A stretch of DNA of 22,430 bases. Origin: an uncultured Collinsella sp. GTDB lineage: Bacteria > Actinomycetota > Coriobacteriia > Coriobacteriales > Coriobacteriaceae. Below, in pieces: positions 10,467 through 17,856 of the stretch. The DNA is taken from contig CAUASQ010000012.1 of assembly GCA_958431945.1 (NCBI GenBank), forward strand, positions 1-22,430. Reading direction: 5' to 3'. The translations under genes were made by a program, and so were the position numbers. Every line of letters begins with the position of its first letter. Position 1 is the first letter of the stretch. The notes under the pieces were generated by a model. The model made no database searches. It was not told the DNA's origin and saw only the letters and a list, made by a program, of their open reading frames with translations.

Positions 10467-10498
10467 CAGGGGCGCTCTCTTGGAGAGCGCCCCTGTTT
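10467..10498 (+). terminator. Rho-independent terminator of the transketolase operon
   Basis: A perfect 13-bp stem (10467-10479 with 10483-10495) closes a TTG loop and is followed by TTT. It lies 70 bases after the transketolase stop. Confidence 0.88.
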
Positions 10499-10499
10499 C

Positions 10500-10565
10500 A
10501 GTTGCGGTGAAATAGGGACTGTTTTGCCAGCTTAAAGGCTCAACAGTCCCTATTTCACCGCAACT
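10500..10565. repeat. Large perfect inverted repeat (24-bp arms)
   Basis: The 24 bases at 10500-10523 are the exact reverse complement of 10542-10565, around an 18-base loop. There is no T-tract and no ORF. The arms contain AATAGGGACTGTT. It looks like a mobile palindromic repeat or a non-coding structured RNA rather than a terminator. The flanking stretch 10566-10690 shows no gene, only a weak seven-base inverted pair ACAAAGT/ACTTTGT (10617-10648). Confidence 0.8.
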
Positions 10566-10694
10566 CATGAAGACGCCCCTCAAGCACGGTTCCATCAGGG
10601 AAAAGGGCACATATCGACAAAGTGCAATTCAGACCCTTCCAACTTTGTATATGCAGCACTCCAAGATAAACGCGGCGACCCCTTAGTTACCGCA

Positions 10695-10817
10695 GGCCGG
10701 GCACAGGGCTACTCTCCAAATCTTTCCGCAGGACGGAGGAGCCCCCGCCGCGCGAAGCGCGCAGCGGGGGCTCCGACATGTCCGAGGACGATTTGGAGAG
10801 TAGCCCTGCGCCCGGCC
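10695..10817. repeat. 123-bp nested palindrome (possible MITE-like element)
   Basis: The outer arms, 10695-10722 and 10790-10817, are complementary at 27 of 28 positions. Inside sits a second hairpin, GGAGCCCCCGC (10738-10748) with GCGGGGGCTCC (10764-10774), capped by CGCGC-GAA-GCGCG. Short pairs such as GGAC (10731-10734) with GTCC (10780-10783) link the two, so the whole can fold into one long rod. No coding capacity is evident. It lies upstream of ftsE. Confidence 0.8.
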
Positions 10818-10870
10818 GACGGGATCCCTAAGCACGCCATGCTTCTTATGTGCAGTAAAGCTAATGCTGC

Positions 10871-10876
10871 TAAAAT
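10871..10876 (+). promoter_or_regulatory. Putative -10 box of ftsEX
   Basis: TAAAAT lies 46 bases before the ftsE start and just downstream of the nested palindrome. No good -35 is seen at 16-18 bases; TTATGT (10846-10851) would give a 19-base spacer. Weak call. Confidence 0.3.
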
Positions 10877-10921
10877 ACAAAGCGCTCATGTAGTTTAAAC
10901 GCACGACGATAAGGAGCACCA

Positions 10922-12142
10922 GTGGGTAACCACTTCCGTACCTCCGGTGCGGGCGATGATGCCCCCAAGACGCAGGCAGGCGTCCAGGGCAGTCGTTTCG
11001 CCACTCCGGATTCAGAGGGCCAGCCTGTTGCTCAGGCCCCCGCTCAGCCGGCAGATCAGGCACAGCCGGCATCCGATCCCTTTGCCTACAATCCCACCAG
11101 CGATGTTGCGCTTTCCGGCGCGGCGGGTTTTGAGTCCGTTCAGGCCGTGACCGCTCGCGTGGAGCAGCCTCAGACTGGTGCCGCCACGCCGCAGCCTACC
11201 ATGGCCGGCATTCCCGACCCCTTGGCCCCTGCGACGCCGGCTCCTCAGCCTGCGCAGTCCGGTCTCTTTGCCGCTATTCCCGACCCCACGCAGCCTGCTG
11301 CCCCGGTGGTCGAGAGCGATCAGGCCGCCGAGGTCGCAAGCCTCGATAACGCGCTCAACAACCCCGATTTTACGTCGGTGTTTGCGCCCATCGATCCGCA
11401 GGCCAGCCGCAAGAAGATGGCCAAGCAGGCCGGTGTCGAGCCCGTCATCCTTATGGAGCATGTCACCAAGATCTATCCGGCACAGCCCAACAAGCCCGCA
11501 CTCGACGACATCAACATCGAGATCTATCCGGGCGAGTTCGTCTTCCTGGTCGGTCACTCCGGTTCGGGTAAGACCACGCTGCTGTCGACGCTCAACCGCG
11601 ACGTCAAGCCGACGAGCGGCCGCATCCTGGTTGCCGGTCAGGACCTCATGAAGATCAAGAACCGCAAGGTTCCGTTCCTGCGCCGCCAGATTGGCGCCGT
11701 GTTCCAGGACTTTAAGCTTCTGCCGCAAAAGACCGCCTACGAAAACGTGGCGTTTGCCCTGCAGTGCATCGGCAAGCCCAAGGGCGTCATTCGCAGCCAG
11801 GTGCCCGAGGTGCTGCGTCTGGTTGGTCTGGCCGATCAGATGGACTCGCTGCCCGACCAGCTTTCCGGTGGCGAGCAGCAGCGCGTTGCCGTCGCCCGTG
11901 CTATGGTCAACCGTCCGCCGCTGCTGATCTGCGACGAGCCCACGGGCAACCTCGACCCGGCTATCTCGCTGGGCATCATGAAGCTGCTCGAGCGTATTAA
12001 CCGCACCGGCACCACCGTGATCGTCGCCACGCACGACCGCGAGATGGTCGATAGCATGCACCGTCGCGTGATCGCCCTCGAGGGCGGCCACGTTATTCGC
12101 GACCAGGAGAGGGGAGGTTACGGCAACTATGGCACCAACTAA
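10922..12142 (+). CDS. ftsE: Cell division ATPase FtsE with a ~170-residue disordered N-terminal extension
   Basis: FtsE is the ABC ATPase of FtsEX, which at the division site drives peptidoglycan hydrolases by ATP-dependent changes in FtsX. The ABC core spans about residues 174-406 (233 residues, a normal FtsE length), with Walker A GHSGSGKTT (K217), the Q-loop in GAVFQDFKLLP (FtsE-type), signature LSGGEQQR near 314, Walker B LLICDEPTGNLDP and H-loop ATHD. Residues 1-173 are an Ala/Pro/Gln-rich, low-complexity stretch without hydrophobic segments. The GTG start at 10922 has AAGGAG five bases upstream and the whole ORF shares the same codon style, so I take the extension as translated. An internal start cannot be ruled out: an ATG near 11416 (MAKQAGVEP) would give a normal-length protein, though I see no Shine-Dalgarno before it beyond AAGAAG. 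Confidence 0.93.
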   Translation: MGNHFRTSGAGDDAPKTQAGVQGSRFATPDSEGQPVAQAPAQPADQAQPASDPFAYNPTSDVALSGAAGFESVQAVTARVEQPQTGAATPQPTMAGIPDPLAPATPAPQPAQSGLFAAIPDPTQPAAPVVESDQAAEVASLDNALNNPDFTSVFAPIDPQASRKKMAKQAGVEPVILMEHVTKIYPAQPNKPALDDINIEIYPGEFVFLVGHSGSGKTTLLSTLNRDVKPTSGRILVAGQDLMKIKNRKVPFLRRQIGAVFQDFKLLPQKTAYENVAFALQCIGKPKGVIRSQVPEVLRLVGLADQMDSLPDQLSGGEQQRVAVARAMVNRPPLLICDEPTGNLDPAISLGIMKLLERINRTGTTVIVATHDREMVDSMHRRVIALEGGHVIRDQERGGYGNYGTN

Positions 12143-13049
12143 CGTGGGCTACTCCTTCAAAGAGGCAATCAGCCACTTCTTCCGTAACTGGACTACCTCG
12201 CTCGGCGCCGTCATCACGATCTTCCTTTCGCTGTTTATCATCGGCCTGTTCATCATGGGCTCTGCGATGCTGAACTCCGTGATCGGCACCGTCGAGGATC
12301 AGGTTGTCATCAACGCGTTCATTAGCGATGACGCCGATCAGGCTGATGTTCAGGCTTTTGAGGCCGAGCTTAAGACGTGGAATAACGTCAAGTCCGTGAC
12401 CTATAAGGACAAGGACGACGCGCTGGCCGAGTATACGAGCAAGATGTCGGGCAACGCCGACGCCACCATGAGCGCGCTCGATGGCCAGAACCCGCTGCCG
12501 GCTTCCTTCGCTATTGAGATGGACGATCCGTCCAAGGTCGAGAGCACGGCAAAGAAGCTCAAGAAGGATGCCGATTTCCAGAAGATCGCGGATGACGGCG
12601 ACGTCAACGCGAGCGTGCTGTACGGCCAGGAGGAAGTGAGCCGCCTGTTCCAGGTGACCAACTACATCCGCATCGCCGCCGTGGTGCTCGTTGGCCTGCT
12701 GACTTTTATCGCGTTCATCTTTATCAACAACACGATTCGCCTGTCCATTACGGCGCGTCGTCGTGAGATTGCGATTATGCGTCTGGTCGGCGCCAGCAAC
12801 GGCTTCATTCGCGGCCCGTTTATCACCGAGGGCGTGCTGCAGGCCATTTTGGGCTCGCTGCTTTCCATCGGCGTTCTGGAGCTGCTGCGCAATCTGATGA
12901 TTCCGCGTCTGCAGGAGAGCATCGGCTGGATGTCGTTTGCCCTGCCGATGCAGTACTACCTGGTGACCTATGCTGCGCTGATTCTGGTCGGCGTGATTAT
13001 CGGTCTCTTTGGTTCTGCCATTGCCATGCGCCGCTACCTGCGCGTGTAG
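12129..13049 (+). CDS. ftsX: Cell division protein FtsX
   Basis: FtsX is the membrane partner of FtsE. The 306-residue product has the expected order: a cytoplasmic start (GYSFKEAISHFFRNWTTS), TM1 about 24-46, an extracytoplasmic domain about 50-175 that would contact peptidoglycan hydrolases, then three helices near 180-205, 235-255 and 280-300, ending at MRRYLRV. The motif RREIAIMRLVGASNGFIRGPF is typical of the family. The start overlaps the 3' end of ftsE by 14 bases, with GGGGAGG (12112-12118) upstream inside ftsE, so the two are translationally coupled. A terminator follows. Confidence 0.96.
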   Translation: MAPTNVGYSFKEAISHFFRNWTTSLGAVITIFLSLFIIGLFIMGSAMLNSVIGTVEDQVVINAFISDDADQADVQAFEAELKTWNNVKSVTYKDKDDALAEYTSKMSGNADATMSALDGQNPLPASFAIEMDDPSKVESTAKKLKKDADFQKIADDGDVNASVLYGQEEVSRLFQVTNYIRIAAVVLVGLLTFIAFIFINNTIRLSITARRREIAIMRLVGASNGFIRGPFITEGVLQAILGSLLSIGVLELLRNLMIPRLQESIGWMSFALPMQYYLVTYAALILVGVIIGLFGSAIAMRRYLRV

Positions 13050-13074
13050 GCATGCCTGGAATTCATCCCTTCCA

Positions 13075-13107
13075 ACGGGTCGTCTCTTATGGGGCGGCCC
13101 GTTTTTT
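13075..13107 (+). terminator. Rho-independent terminator of ftsEX
   Basis: ACGGGTCGTC (13075-13084) pairs with GGCGGCCCGT (13093-13102) using two G-U pairs, followed by six T. Confidence 0.88.
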
Positions 13108-13184
13108 GATCCCTAGGGGACGGCAGGAAAGCGAATCATTTGGGTAGACTCTTTGGAGTTCGCAATCGATAGTTGGGAGGCGCC

Positions 13185-15320
13185 ATGGGGCGCAATAACA
13201 AGCATAAGCGTGGAGCTCGCAATAAGCGCGGGCCGGTGCGCAGCGAACGCCGTCCGAGCCTGACCGGGCGCGTGCAGCTCCATGAGCACAGTGCCTATGT
13301 CATAACCGAGAATGGCGACTACAAGGTCATGGGCCGTGGCAAGCGCGAGATTATGGATGGCGATACCGTTGCCGTGAGCATTAAGAACAGCCCGCACGGT
13401 GAGCGGCGCGCCGTGATCGAAGGCGTGGTTGAGCGCGCAGCCATAAGCGTGGTGGGTACGTACCAGACCGCCGGTCCGCTCGGTGTGATCGAGCCGCTCG
13501 ATTCGCGTCTGAAGGCTGACTTCTTCATTCTGCCTGAGGATACCTCGGCGGATCGTCTGGGCGTTCACCCGGGTGATGTTGTTGTCGCGCGCATTTTGAC
13601 CTACCCGACGCGCCTGGAATCGGGCGCTGTGACGATCGAACGCCGCATTGGCGGAGATGACGCGCCCGATTTGGGCGTTCAATATGTGATGGCGCGCTAC
13701 GGCTATACCGATAGCTATCCCGAGGCCGCGCTGGACGAGGCCGAGGAGCTTTCGCTCGATGTGTCCGCGGCGCTTAAGGACCCGCTCCGCCGCGATCTGC
13801 GCGACCGCTTTGTCATCACGATCGACCCTGTCGACGCGCGCGACTTTGACGATGCCATTTCGCTGGAGCGTACGCCCGAGGGTGGCTACAAGCTGGGTGT
13901 GCATATCGCCGACGTTTCACACTATGTGGCTTGGGACGGGCATATCGATCTTGAGGCTCGCCATCGCACGACATCGGTGTATCTGGCCGATCGCGTGCTT
14001 CCCATGCTGCCCGAACGCCTGTCCTGTGACCTGTGCTCGCTTCGCCCTGACGAGGACCGTCTTGCGTTTACCGTTGACATTGAGCTCGATGCGCAGGGTC
14101 GTGTGCGGCATTACGATCCGTACCCCAGCGTGATTCGCTCGCGTGTGCGTATGGACTATGACGGCGCCGAGGCGCTGCTGGTGCGTGCCGGCGCGGTTGA
14201 GTATTCGGTGCTGGAGGGTGCGGCCGAGGATGTTGCGGCTGCCGAGATCTCGCGCGAGGAAGCGCTTGAGCGCGGTCTTGCGTGCGAGGAGACCGCCCGC
14301 GGCTACAACATCGACCTCGGCGATTTCCTTGTCTCCGCTAACGAACTCGCCGAACTTCGCCGTCGTATTCGTCGCGCCCGCGGCTCAGTCGATTTTGACA
14401 CAGCCGAGATTCGCGCTCTATTGGATGAGGACGGAGTGCCCGTGCAGATTGTGGCGCGTGAGCGTTCGTGTGCCACGTCGCTTATCGAGGAAGCCATGCT
14501 GCTCGCCAACGAGTGCGTTGCAGAGTGGCTGGCAGACCGTGATATCGAGGCCTGCTATCGTGTGCATGAGGATCCGAGCCCCGATAGCCTGCACGGTGCT
14601 GCCGTTGCGCTGGCGCAGCTAGGCATCATCGACGATCGCCGTGCTGCCGGTATTGCCCTGGGGAGCCCCGATGAGCTGCAGGCTGCAGTTGATGCTGCCG
14701 CCGGTACGGCCAACGCACCGCTCGTCAACACGCTGCTTCTGCGCAGCATGCAGCGCGCGCTGTACAAGCCGCGCAACGAGGGCCACTTTGCGCTCGCCGC
14801 GCCGTGCTACTGTCACTTTACGAGTCCCATCCGTCGCTACCCCGATCTGGTGGTGCACCGCGTACTCAAGCTGCAGTTGGCCTATGAGCAGCTGGGCGGC
14901 AAGGACGCCCTGGTCCGTACGCCGCGCCTGATCGGCAAGGGGCGCGAGTCACTGCCGCGCATTCTGCCGCAGATCTGCCGCGCATGCAGCGATGCCGAGC
15001 GCGCGGCAGATGCCGCCAGCCATGCGACGCAAAAGATCAAGATTGCCCAGTACTATGAGGACCGTCTGGGCGAGCGCTATGCCGGAACCGTCTCGTGGGT
15101 TAGCAGCATGGGCCTCTTTGTGCGCTTGGACCTAACGCAGGTCGAAGGCTTGGTTTCGATCAAGAGTCTGGGCAACGAGTGGTTCGAGTTCGACGAGGAC
15201 GCGCTAACGCTCACGGGTGCCGACACGGGCACCCGTTACGAGCTGGGGCAGCGCGTGATCATCGAGGTCTCGCGCGTCAATACCACGCGTGGGCACTTGG
15301 ACTTCAAGCTTATCCATTAG
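13185..15320 (+). CDS. rnr: Ribonuclease R (RNB-domain 3'-5' exoribonuclease)
   Basis: RNase R degrades structured RNA from the 3' end. From the ATG at 13185 (GGGAGG at 13175-13180) it is 711 residues. The basic start (MGRNNKHKRGARNKRG) is followed by cold-shock-like OB folds to about residue 190, then the RNB catalytic domain with the metal-binding DPVDARDFDDAIS (about 214-226), HIADVSHYV, and RFTSPIRRYPD-like FTSPIRRYPDLVVHR. A C-terminal S1 domain starts near 630 (YAGTVSWVSSMGLFVRL). In many bacteria rnr sits beside smpB and ssrA of trans-translation; neither is seen here. A TTG at 13173 could also start translation, but it overlaps the ribosome site. Confidence 0.96.
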   Translation: MGRNNKHKRGARNKRGPVRSERRPSLTGRVQLHEHSAYVITENGDYKVMGRGKREIMDGDTVAVSIKNSPHGERRAVIEGVVERAAISVVGTYQTAGPLGVIEPLDSRLKADFFILPEDTSADRLGVHPGDVVVARILTYPTRLESGAVTIERRIGGDDAPDLGVQYVMARYGYTDSYPEAALDEAEELSLDVSAALKDPLRRDLRDRFVITIDPVDARDFDDAISLERTPEGGYKLGVHIADVSHYVAWDGHIDLEARHRTTSVYLADRVLPMLPERLSCDLCSLRPDEDRLAFTVDIELDAQGRVRHYDPYPSVIRSRVRMDYDGAEALLVRAGAVEYSVLEGAAEDVAAAEISREEALERGLACEETARGYNIDLGDFLVSANELAELRRRIRRARGSVDFDTAEIRALLDEDGVPVQIVARERSCATSLIEEAMLLANECVAEWLADRDIEACYRVHEDPSPDSLHGAAVALAQLGIIDDRRAAGIALGSPDELQAAVDAAAGTANAPLVNTLLLRSMQRALYKPRNEGHFALAAPCYCHFTSPIRRYPDLVVHRVLKLQLAYEQLGGKDALVRTPRLIGKGRESLPRILPQICRACSDAERAADAASHATQKIKIAQYYEDRLGERYAGTVSWVSSMGLFVRLDLTQVEGLVSIKSLGNEWFEFDEDALTLTGADTGTRYELGQRVIIEVSRVNTTRGHLDFKLIH

Positions 15321-15345
15321 CCAAATCCCGACTGATGGTGGGGGA

Positions 15346-15381
15346 GCGGAGGGCGGCCTTTCGGGACCGCCCTCCGCATTT
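15346..15381 (+). terminator. Rho-independent terminator of rnr
   Basis: GCGGAGGGCGG (15346-15356) pairs perfectly with CCGCCCTCCGC (15367-15377) over a ten-base loop, followed by ATTTG. The T-tract is short but the stem is strong. Confidence 0.78.
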
Positions 15382-15438
15382 GAATCGTGGCTACCTTGCC
15401 GTCTGCTCGGCCGCCCGCTTACCTGCTATTTGAGAGGT

Positions 15439-15477
15439 AAAACCTACCAAAATAAACCTGTCCCTTTTTGGCAGGTT
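15439..15477. repeat. Palindromic intergenic repeat, copy 2
   Basis: Matches copy 1 (3236-3274) at 34 of 39 positions without gaps. Here the hairpin extends to GTAAAACCTACC and GGCAGGTTTAC. It ends 20 bases before the recombinase start codon. Confidence 0.7.
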
Positions 15478-15497
15478 TACAAGAAAGCGGGGATGAG

Positions 15498-16103
15498 ATG
15501 GCGACGGTGTACGGTTATGCGCGGGTGAGTTCGCGCGATCAGAACCTTAATCGGCAGCTGGATGCGCTGGGCGCCTATGGCGTGGGCTCGGCGAATATTT
15601 ATGCCGACCATGCGAGCGGCAAGGACTTCGATCGACCGCGTTATCGCGAGCTGCTGCACGTCCTGGGAGACGGGGACGTACTGGTGGTGCTTTCTATCGA
15701 CCGACTTGGTCGTAATTACTCCGAGATTCTTGAGGAATGGCGACGCATTACCAAGGAGCTCGGGGTTGCCATTGTGGTGTTGGACATGCCATTGCTTGAC
15801 ACGCGCGTCAGGGCCAGCGGCGCGCCGGATGTGACCAACACCCTGATTGCCGATATTGTGCTGCAACTGCTGAGCTACGTGGCGCAGGTGGAGCGCGAGA
15901 ATATCCATCGGCGCCAGGCGGAGGGAATTGCAGCGGCGCGGGCGCGAGGGGTCCGTTTCGGTCGACCTCGCAAGCCGTGCCCTCCTCAGTTTGAGCTGGT
16001 GCGCGATAGCTATGAGGCGGGCGATATTACCCGCAGCCAGGCAGCAAAGTGCCTGGGCGTGTGCGTGGGGACGTTCGATCGCTGGATGCGCGAGGCGGGG
16101 TAG
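15498..16103 (+). CDS. Serine recombinase of the resolvase/invertase family
   Basis: 201 residues from the ATG at 15498; the ribosome site is weak (GCGGGG). The N-terminal catalytic domain starts YGYARVSSRDQNLNRQLDAL, with the nucleophile most likely S11 after R9, and has the active-site block SIDRLGRNYSEI (about 65-76). A long helix rich in Arg/Glu (YVAQVERENIHRRQAEGIAAARARG) leads to the linker RFGRPRK and a C-terminal helix-turn-helix (ITRSQAAKCLGVCVGTFDRWM) that would bind the crossover site. This layout is that of DNA invertases and Tn3-type resolvases. No transposase, invertible segment or clear paired crossover sites are seen nearby, so it is an orphan in this window. It may be a remnant of a mobile element or act at a distant site. 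Confidence 0.93.
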   Translation: MATVYGYARVSSRDQNLNRQLDALGAYGVGSANIYADHASGKDFDRPRYRELLHVLGDGDVLVVLSIDRLGRNYSEILEEWRRITKELGVAIVVLDMPLLDTRVRASGAPDVTNTLIADIVLQLLSYVAQVERENIHRRQAEGIAAARARGVRFGRPRKPCPPQFELVRDSYEAGDITRSQAAKCLGVCVGTFDRWMREAG

Positions 16104-16167
16104 GGGTTTGCGTCGCTTTGTCGCTTCCTGTTGCGATTCAACTTTTGATACGGTGACGATGTCATTT

Positions 16168-16178
16168 GGGGCTACACT
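16168..16178 (+). promoter_or_regulatory. Putative -10 region (GGGGCTACACT) of the VanZ-like gene
   Basis: TACACT (16173-16178) lies 30 bases before the start. The same GGGCTACA pattern precedes the ArsC-family gene (21451-21460). A TTGATA at 16145 is 22 bases upstream, too far for a normal -35. Confidence 0.35.
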
Positions 16179-16208
16179 CGCTGATATTCAAAAAAAGGAG
16201 GTTGGCCC

Positions 16209-16790
16209 TTGGCGCGCGTAAAACAAATAATCGGATGGACCGCGATCGTTCTGTTCGCTGCAACGCTGGTGGGCATCTGGGTGCTGACGGAGCAAAATGC
16301 GGTGGAGACGTCGTTGCTGAGCGAGTCCACCGCGCGTGTGGTGGAGGGTCAGGCTACGGGCGTTCAGGCTGCCGATGCCACGGGTGAAGCCCAGACGGAG
16401 AACGGAATGACCGGGGGCACCGATTCGGCTGCCTCGAATATCCGGTCTGGCCGACTTGCTTCCATTCGCATGTGGGTGGGCACGAACGTCCGTCGCGTTG
16501 CCCATACCGTAGAGTTTTTCTTCGTCGGATTGTTCGCCTCGGTGGTCGTGGTTTGCTTTTCCAGGCGTCCGTGGAGCGTATGCTCCCGTTGCGTGCCCGT
16601 ATTGCTCTTTTGCGCCGCCTGCTCCGTTGGCGATCAGGTACATAAGATCTTTGTTCCCGGCAGGCATTTCGACGTTATCGATTTAGGATTCGATGCTGCG
16701 GGCTATGTCACCGCCATGCTGTTGGTATTGCTGGCAGCGGCGTTGGTGCGGCATGCGACTCGGCCGATCGGCGCCCATGCGAGGCGCTAG
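16209..16790 (+). CDS. VanZ-like family membrane protein
   Basis: 193 residues. It starts at TTG: AAGGAGG (16195-16201) lies seven bases upstream and no early ATG exists. One helix (about 7-27) is followed by a Ser/Thr/Gly/Ala-rich loop (about 30-85) and then hydrophobic segments near 102-120, 128-142 and 158-180. Two hallmarks of the VanZ-like family are present: HTVEFFFVGLF and DQVHKIFVPGRHFDVIDLGFDAAG. VanZ itself gives low-level teicoplanin resistance; most family members have no assigned role, so a resistance claim is not justified. The divergent loop of about 55 residues is longer than usual. A terminator at 16872 separates it from the mur cluster. Confidence 0.87.
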   Translation: MARVKQIIGWTAIVLFAATLVGIWVLTEQNAVETSLLSESTARVVEGQATGVQAADATGEAQTENGMTGGTDSAASNIRSGRLASIRMWVGTNVRRVAHTVEFFFVGLFASVVVVCFSRRPWSVCSRCVPVLLFCAACSVGDQVHKIFVPGRHFDVIDLGFDAAGYVTAMLLVLLAAALVRHATRPIGAHARR

Positions 16791-16871
16791 CCGGTAACAA
16801 ACCCGTTTCTGATAATGCGACCTTGTTGAATTATTTTGTGTCGCGCGTATTTCCGAACGGTCGGATTTGAG

Positions 16872-16899
16872 GGGCGAGCGGTAGAACGCTCGCCCTTTG
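16872..16899 (+). terminator. Terminator after the VanZ-like gene
   Basis: GGGCGAGCG (16872-16880) pairs perfectly with CGCTCGCCC (16887-16895) around GTAGAA, followed by TTTG. The U-tract is short. Confidence 0.75.
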
Positions 16900-16920
16900 T
16901 GCGCCACGATGCGGCACAAT

Positions 16921-16960
16921 GTACCGCAAAAGCTGTTTGTATCCGGTACGAATCGTTCGT
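16921..16960. promoter_or_regulatory. Candidate MurR operator region
   Basis: Two symmetric elements overlap just upstream of murR. One is GTACCG (16921-16926) and CGGTAC (16944-16949), with centres 23 bp apart, about two helical turns. The other is ACGAA-TCG-TTCGT (16948-16960). A CACAAT hexamer (16915-16920) could be a -10 box. RpiR-family regulators bind such inverted sites next to their own genes; the assignment is inference from position and symmetry. Confidence 0.4.
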
Positions 16961-16994
16961 TGGTCTTTAATTCTTCTCAACGGAGGTGTTTGAG

Positions 16995-17846
16995 ATGGCA
17001 AACGGATTGCTTTTGCGGCTTCGCGAGCGTGAGCTCAGCGCGAGCCCGGCGGAACGCAATGTCATCGCATATGTAAGCGCTCATCCGCACGAGGTGGTCG
17101 GGCTGTCCGTCCGCGGTCTTGCCGATGTCACGTTCTCCTCGCCCTCGAGCATTTTGCGCTTTTGCAAGCGTTTGGGTTTTGCGGGCTACAAGGAGTTCCA
17201 GCGCGAACTGATTGCCGAGCTGGCGCTCTTAGGTGACAAGAAAGACGTAGCCCTCGAGGACATCTCCATGGATGACAGCGTCGAACGTATCGTGGGGAAG
17301 GTGATGAAAAGCAACGTGCGTACGATCGAGGCGACGGCGCGAACGCTCGATTACACCGTCTTGGAGCGATGCGCGGCCTATCTTAAGCGGGCACGCGCGG
17401 TCAATCTGTTCGGTATTGGTGCCTCTCGTTTGGTCGCGCACGACCTGGCGCAAAAGCTCATGCGTGTCGACAAAGAGTGCCATCTGTACGACGACTGGCA
17501 TGATCAGCTCTTATGTGCCAAGAACATGCATGAGGGCGATATGGCAATCGCCTTTAGCTACTCGGGCTTGACGCAAGAGGTGCTGGACTGCACCGCCGAG
17601 GCTCAACGTCACAACTGTCCCGTTGTGGCCGTTACCAAAGTAGATGGATCATCCAAGCTTGCCACCATGGCCGATGCCGTGCTCGGCGTCGCTGCGAGTG
17701 AACCCTTGGTCCGCAGCGGTGCCATGGCTTCGCGTATGGCCCAGCTTATGGTTGTCGATGCCCTGTACGCTGCTTACGTTGCCAGTGACTACGAACGGGC
17801 GACGCATGTCATTAAGCAAAACTACATCGAGAAACAGGAAAGATGA
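16995..17846 (+). CDS. murR: MurR/RpiR-family transcriptional regulator
   Basis: 283 residues from the ATG at 16995, eight bases after GGAGG (16982-16986). The N-terminal helix-turn-helix domain (about 1-77) contains SVRGLADVTFSSPSSILRFCKRLGFAGYKEFQ, typical of RpiR regulators. A C-terminal SIS sugar-phosphate-binding domain (about 120-265) has VNLFGIGASRLVAHDLAQKLMR and AIAFSYSGLTQEV. It is the first gene of the cluster with murQ, murP and mupG, so the natural effector is most likely MurNAc-6-phosphate, as shown for MurR of E. coli. The family assignment is firm; the symbol rests on context. The stop overlaps the GAGGTG ribosome site of murQ. Confidence 0.9.
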   Translation: MANGLLLRLRERELSASPAERNVIAYVSAHPHEVVGLSVRGLADVTFSSPSSILRFCKRLGFAGYKEFQRELIAELALLGDKKDVALEDISMDDSVERIVGKVMKSNVRTIEATARTLDYTVLERCAAYLKRARAVNLFGIGASRLVAHDLAQKLMRVDKECHLYDDWHDQLLCAKNMHEGDMAIAFSYSGLTQEVLDCTAEAQRHNCPVVAVTKVDGSSKLATMADAVLGVAASEPLVRSGAMASRMAQLMVVDALYAAYVASDYERATHVIKQNYIEKQER

Positions 17847-17856
17847 GGTGAATGAA

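Noticed and set aside
10683..11072. 129-codon minus-strand frame over the nested palindrome
   Set aside because: Lies on a non-coding palindrome and the ftsE 5' end; composition follows the repeat and no ribosome site is seen.
15498..16103. IS607-type transposase
   Set aside because: IS607 TnpA has its DNA-binding domain at the N-terminus and a TnpB partner. Here the catalytic domain comes first, the helix-turn-helix is C-terminal, and no TnpB is present.
16209..16790. Glycopeptide resistance determinant
   Set aside because: Only VanZ-family hallmarks are seen. No vanHAX, vanRS or D-Ala-D-Lac ligase genes lie nearby, and most VanZ-like proteins are not linked to resistance.
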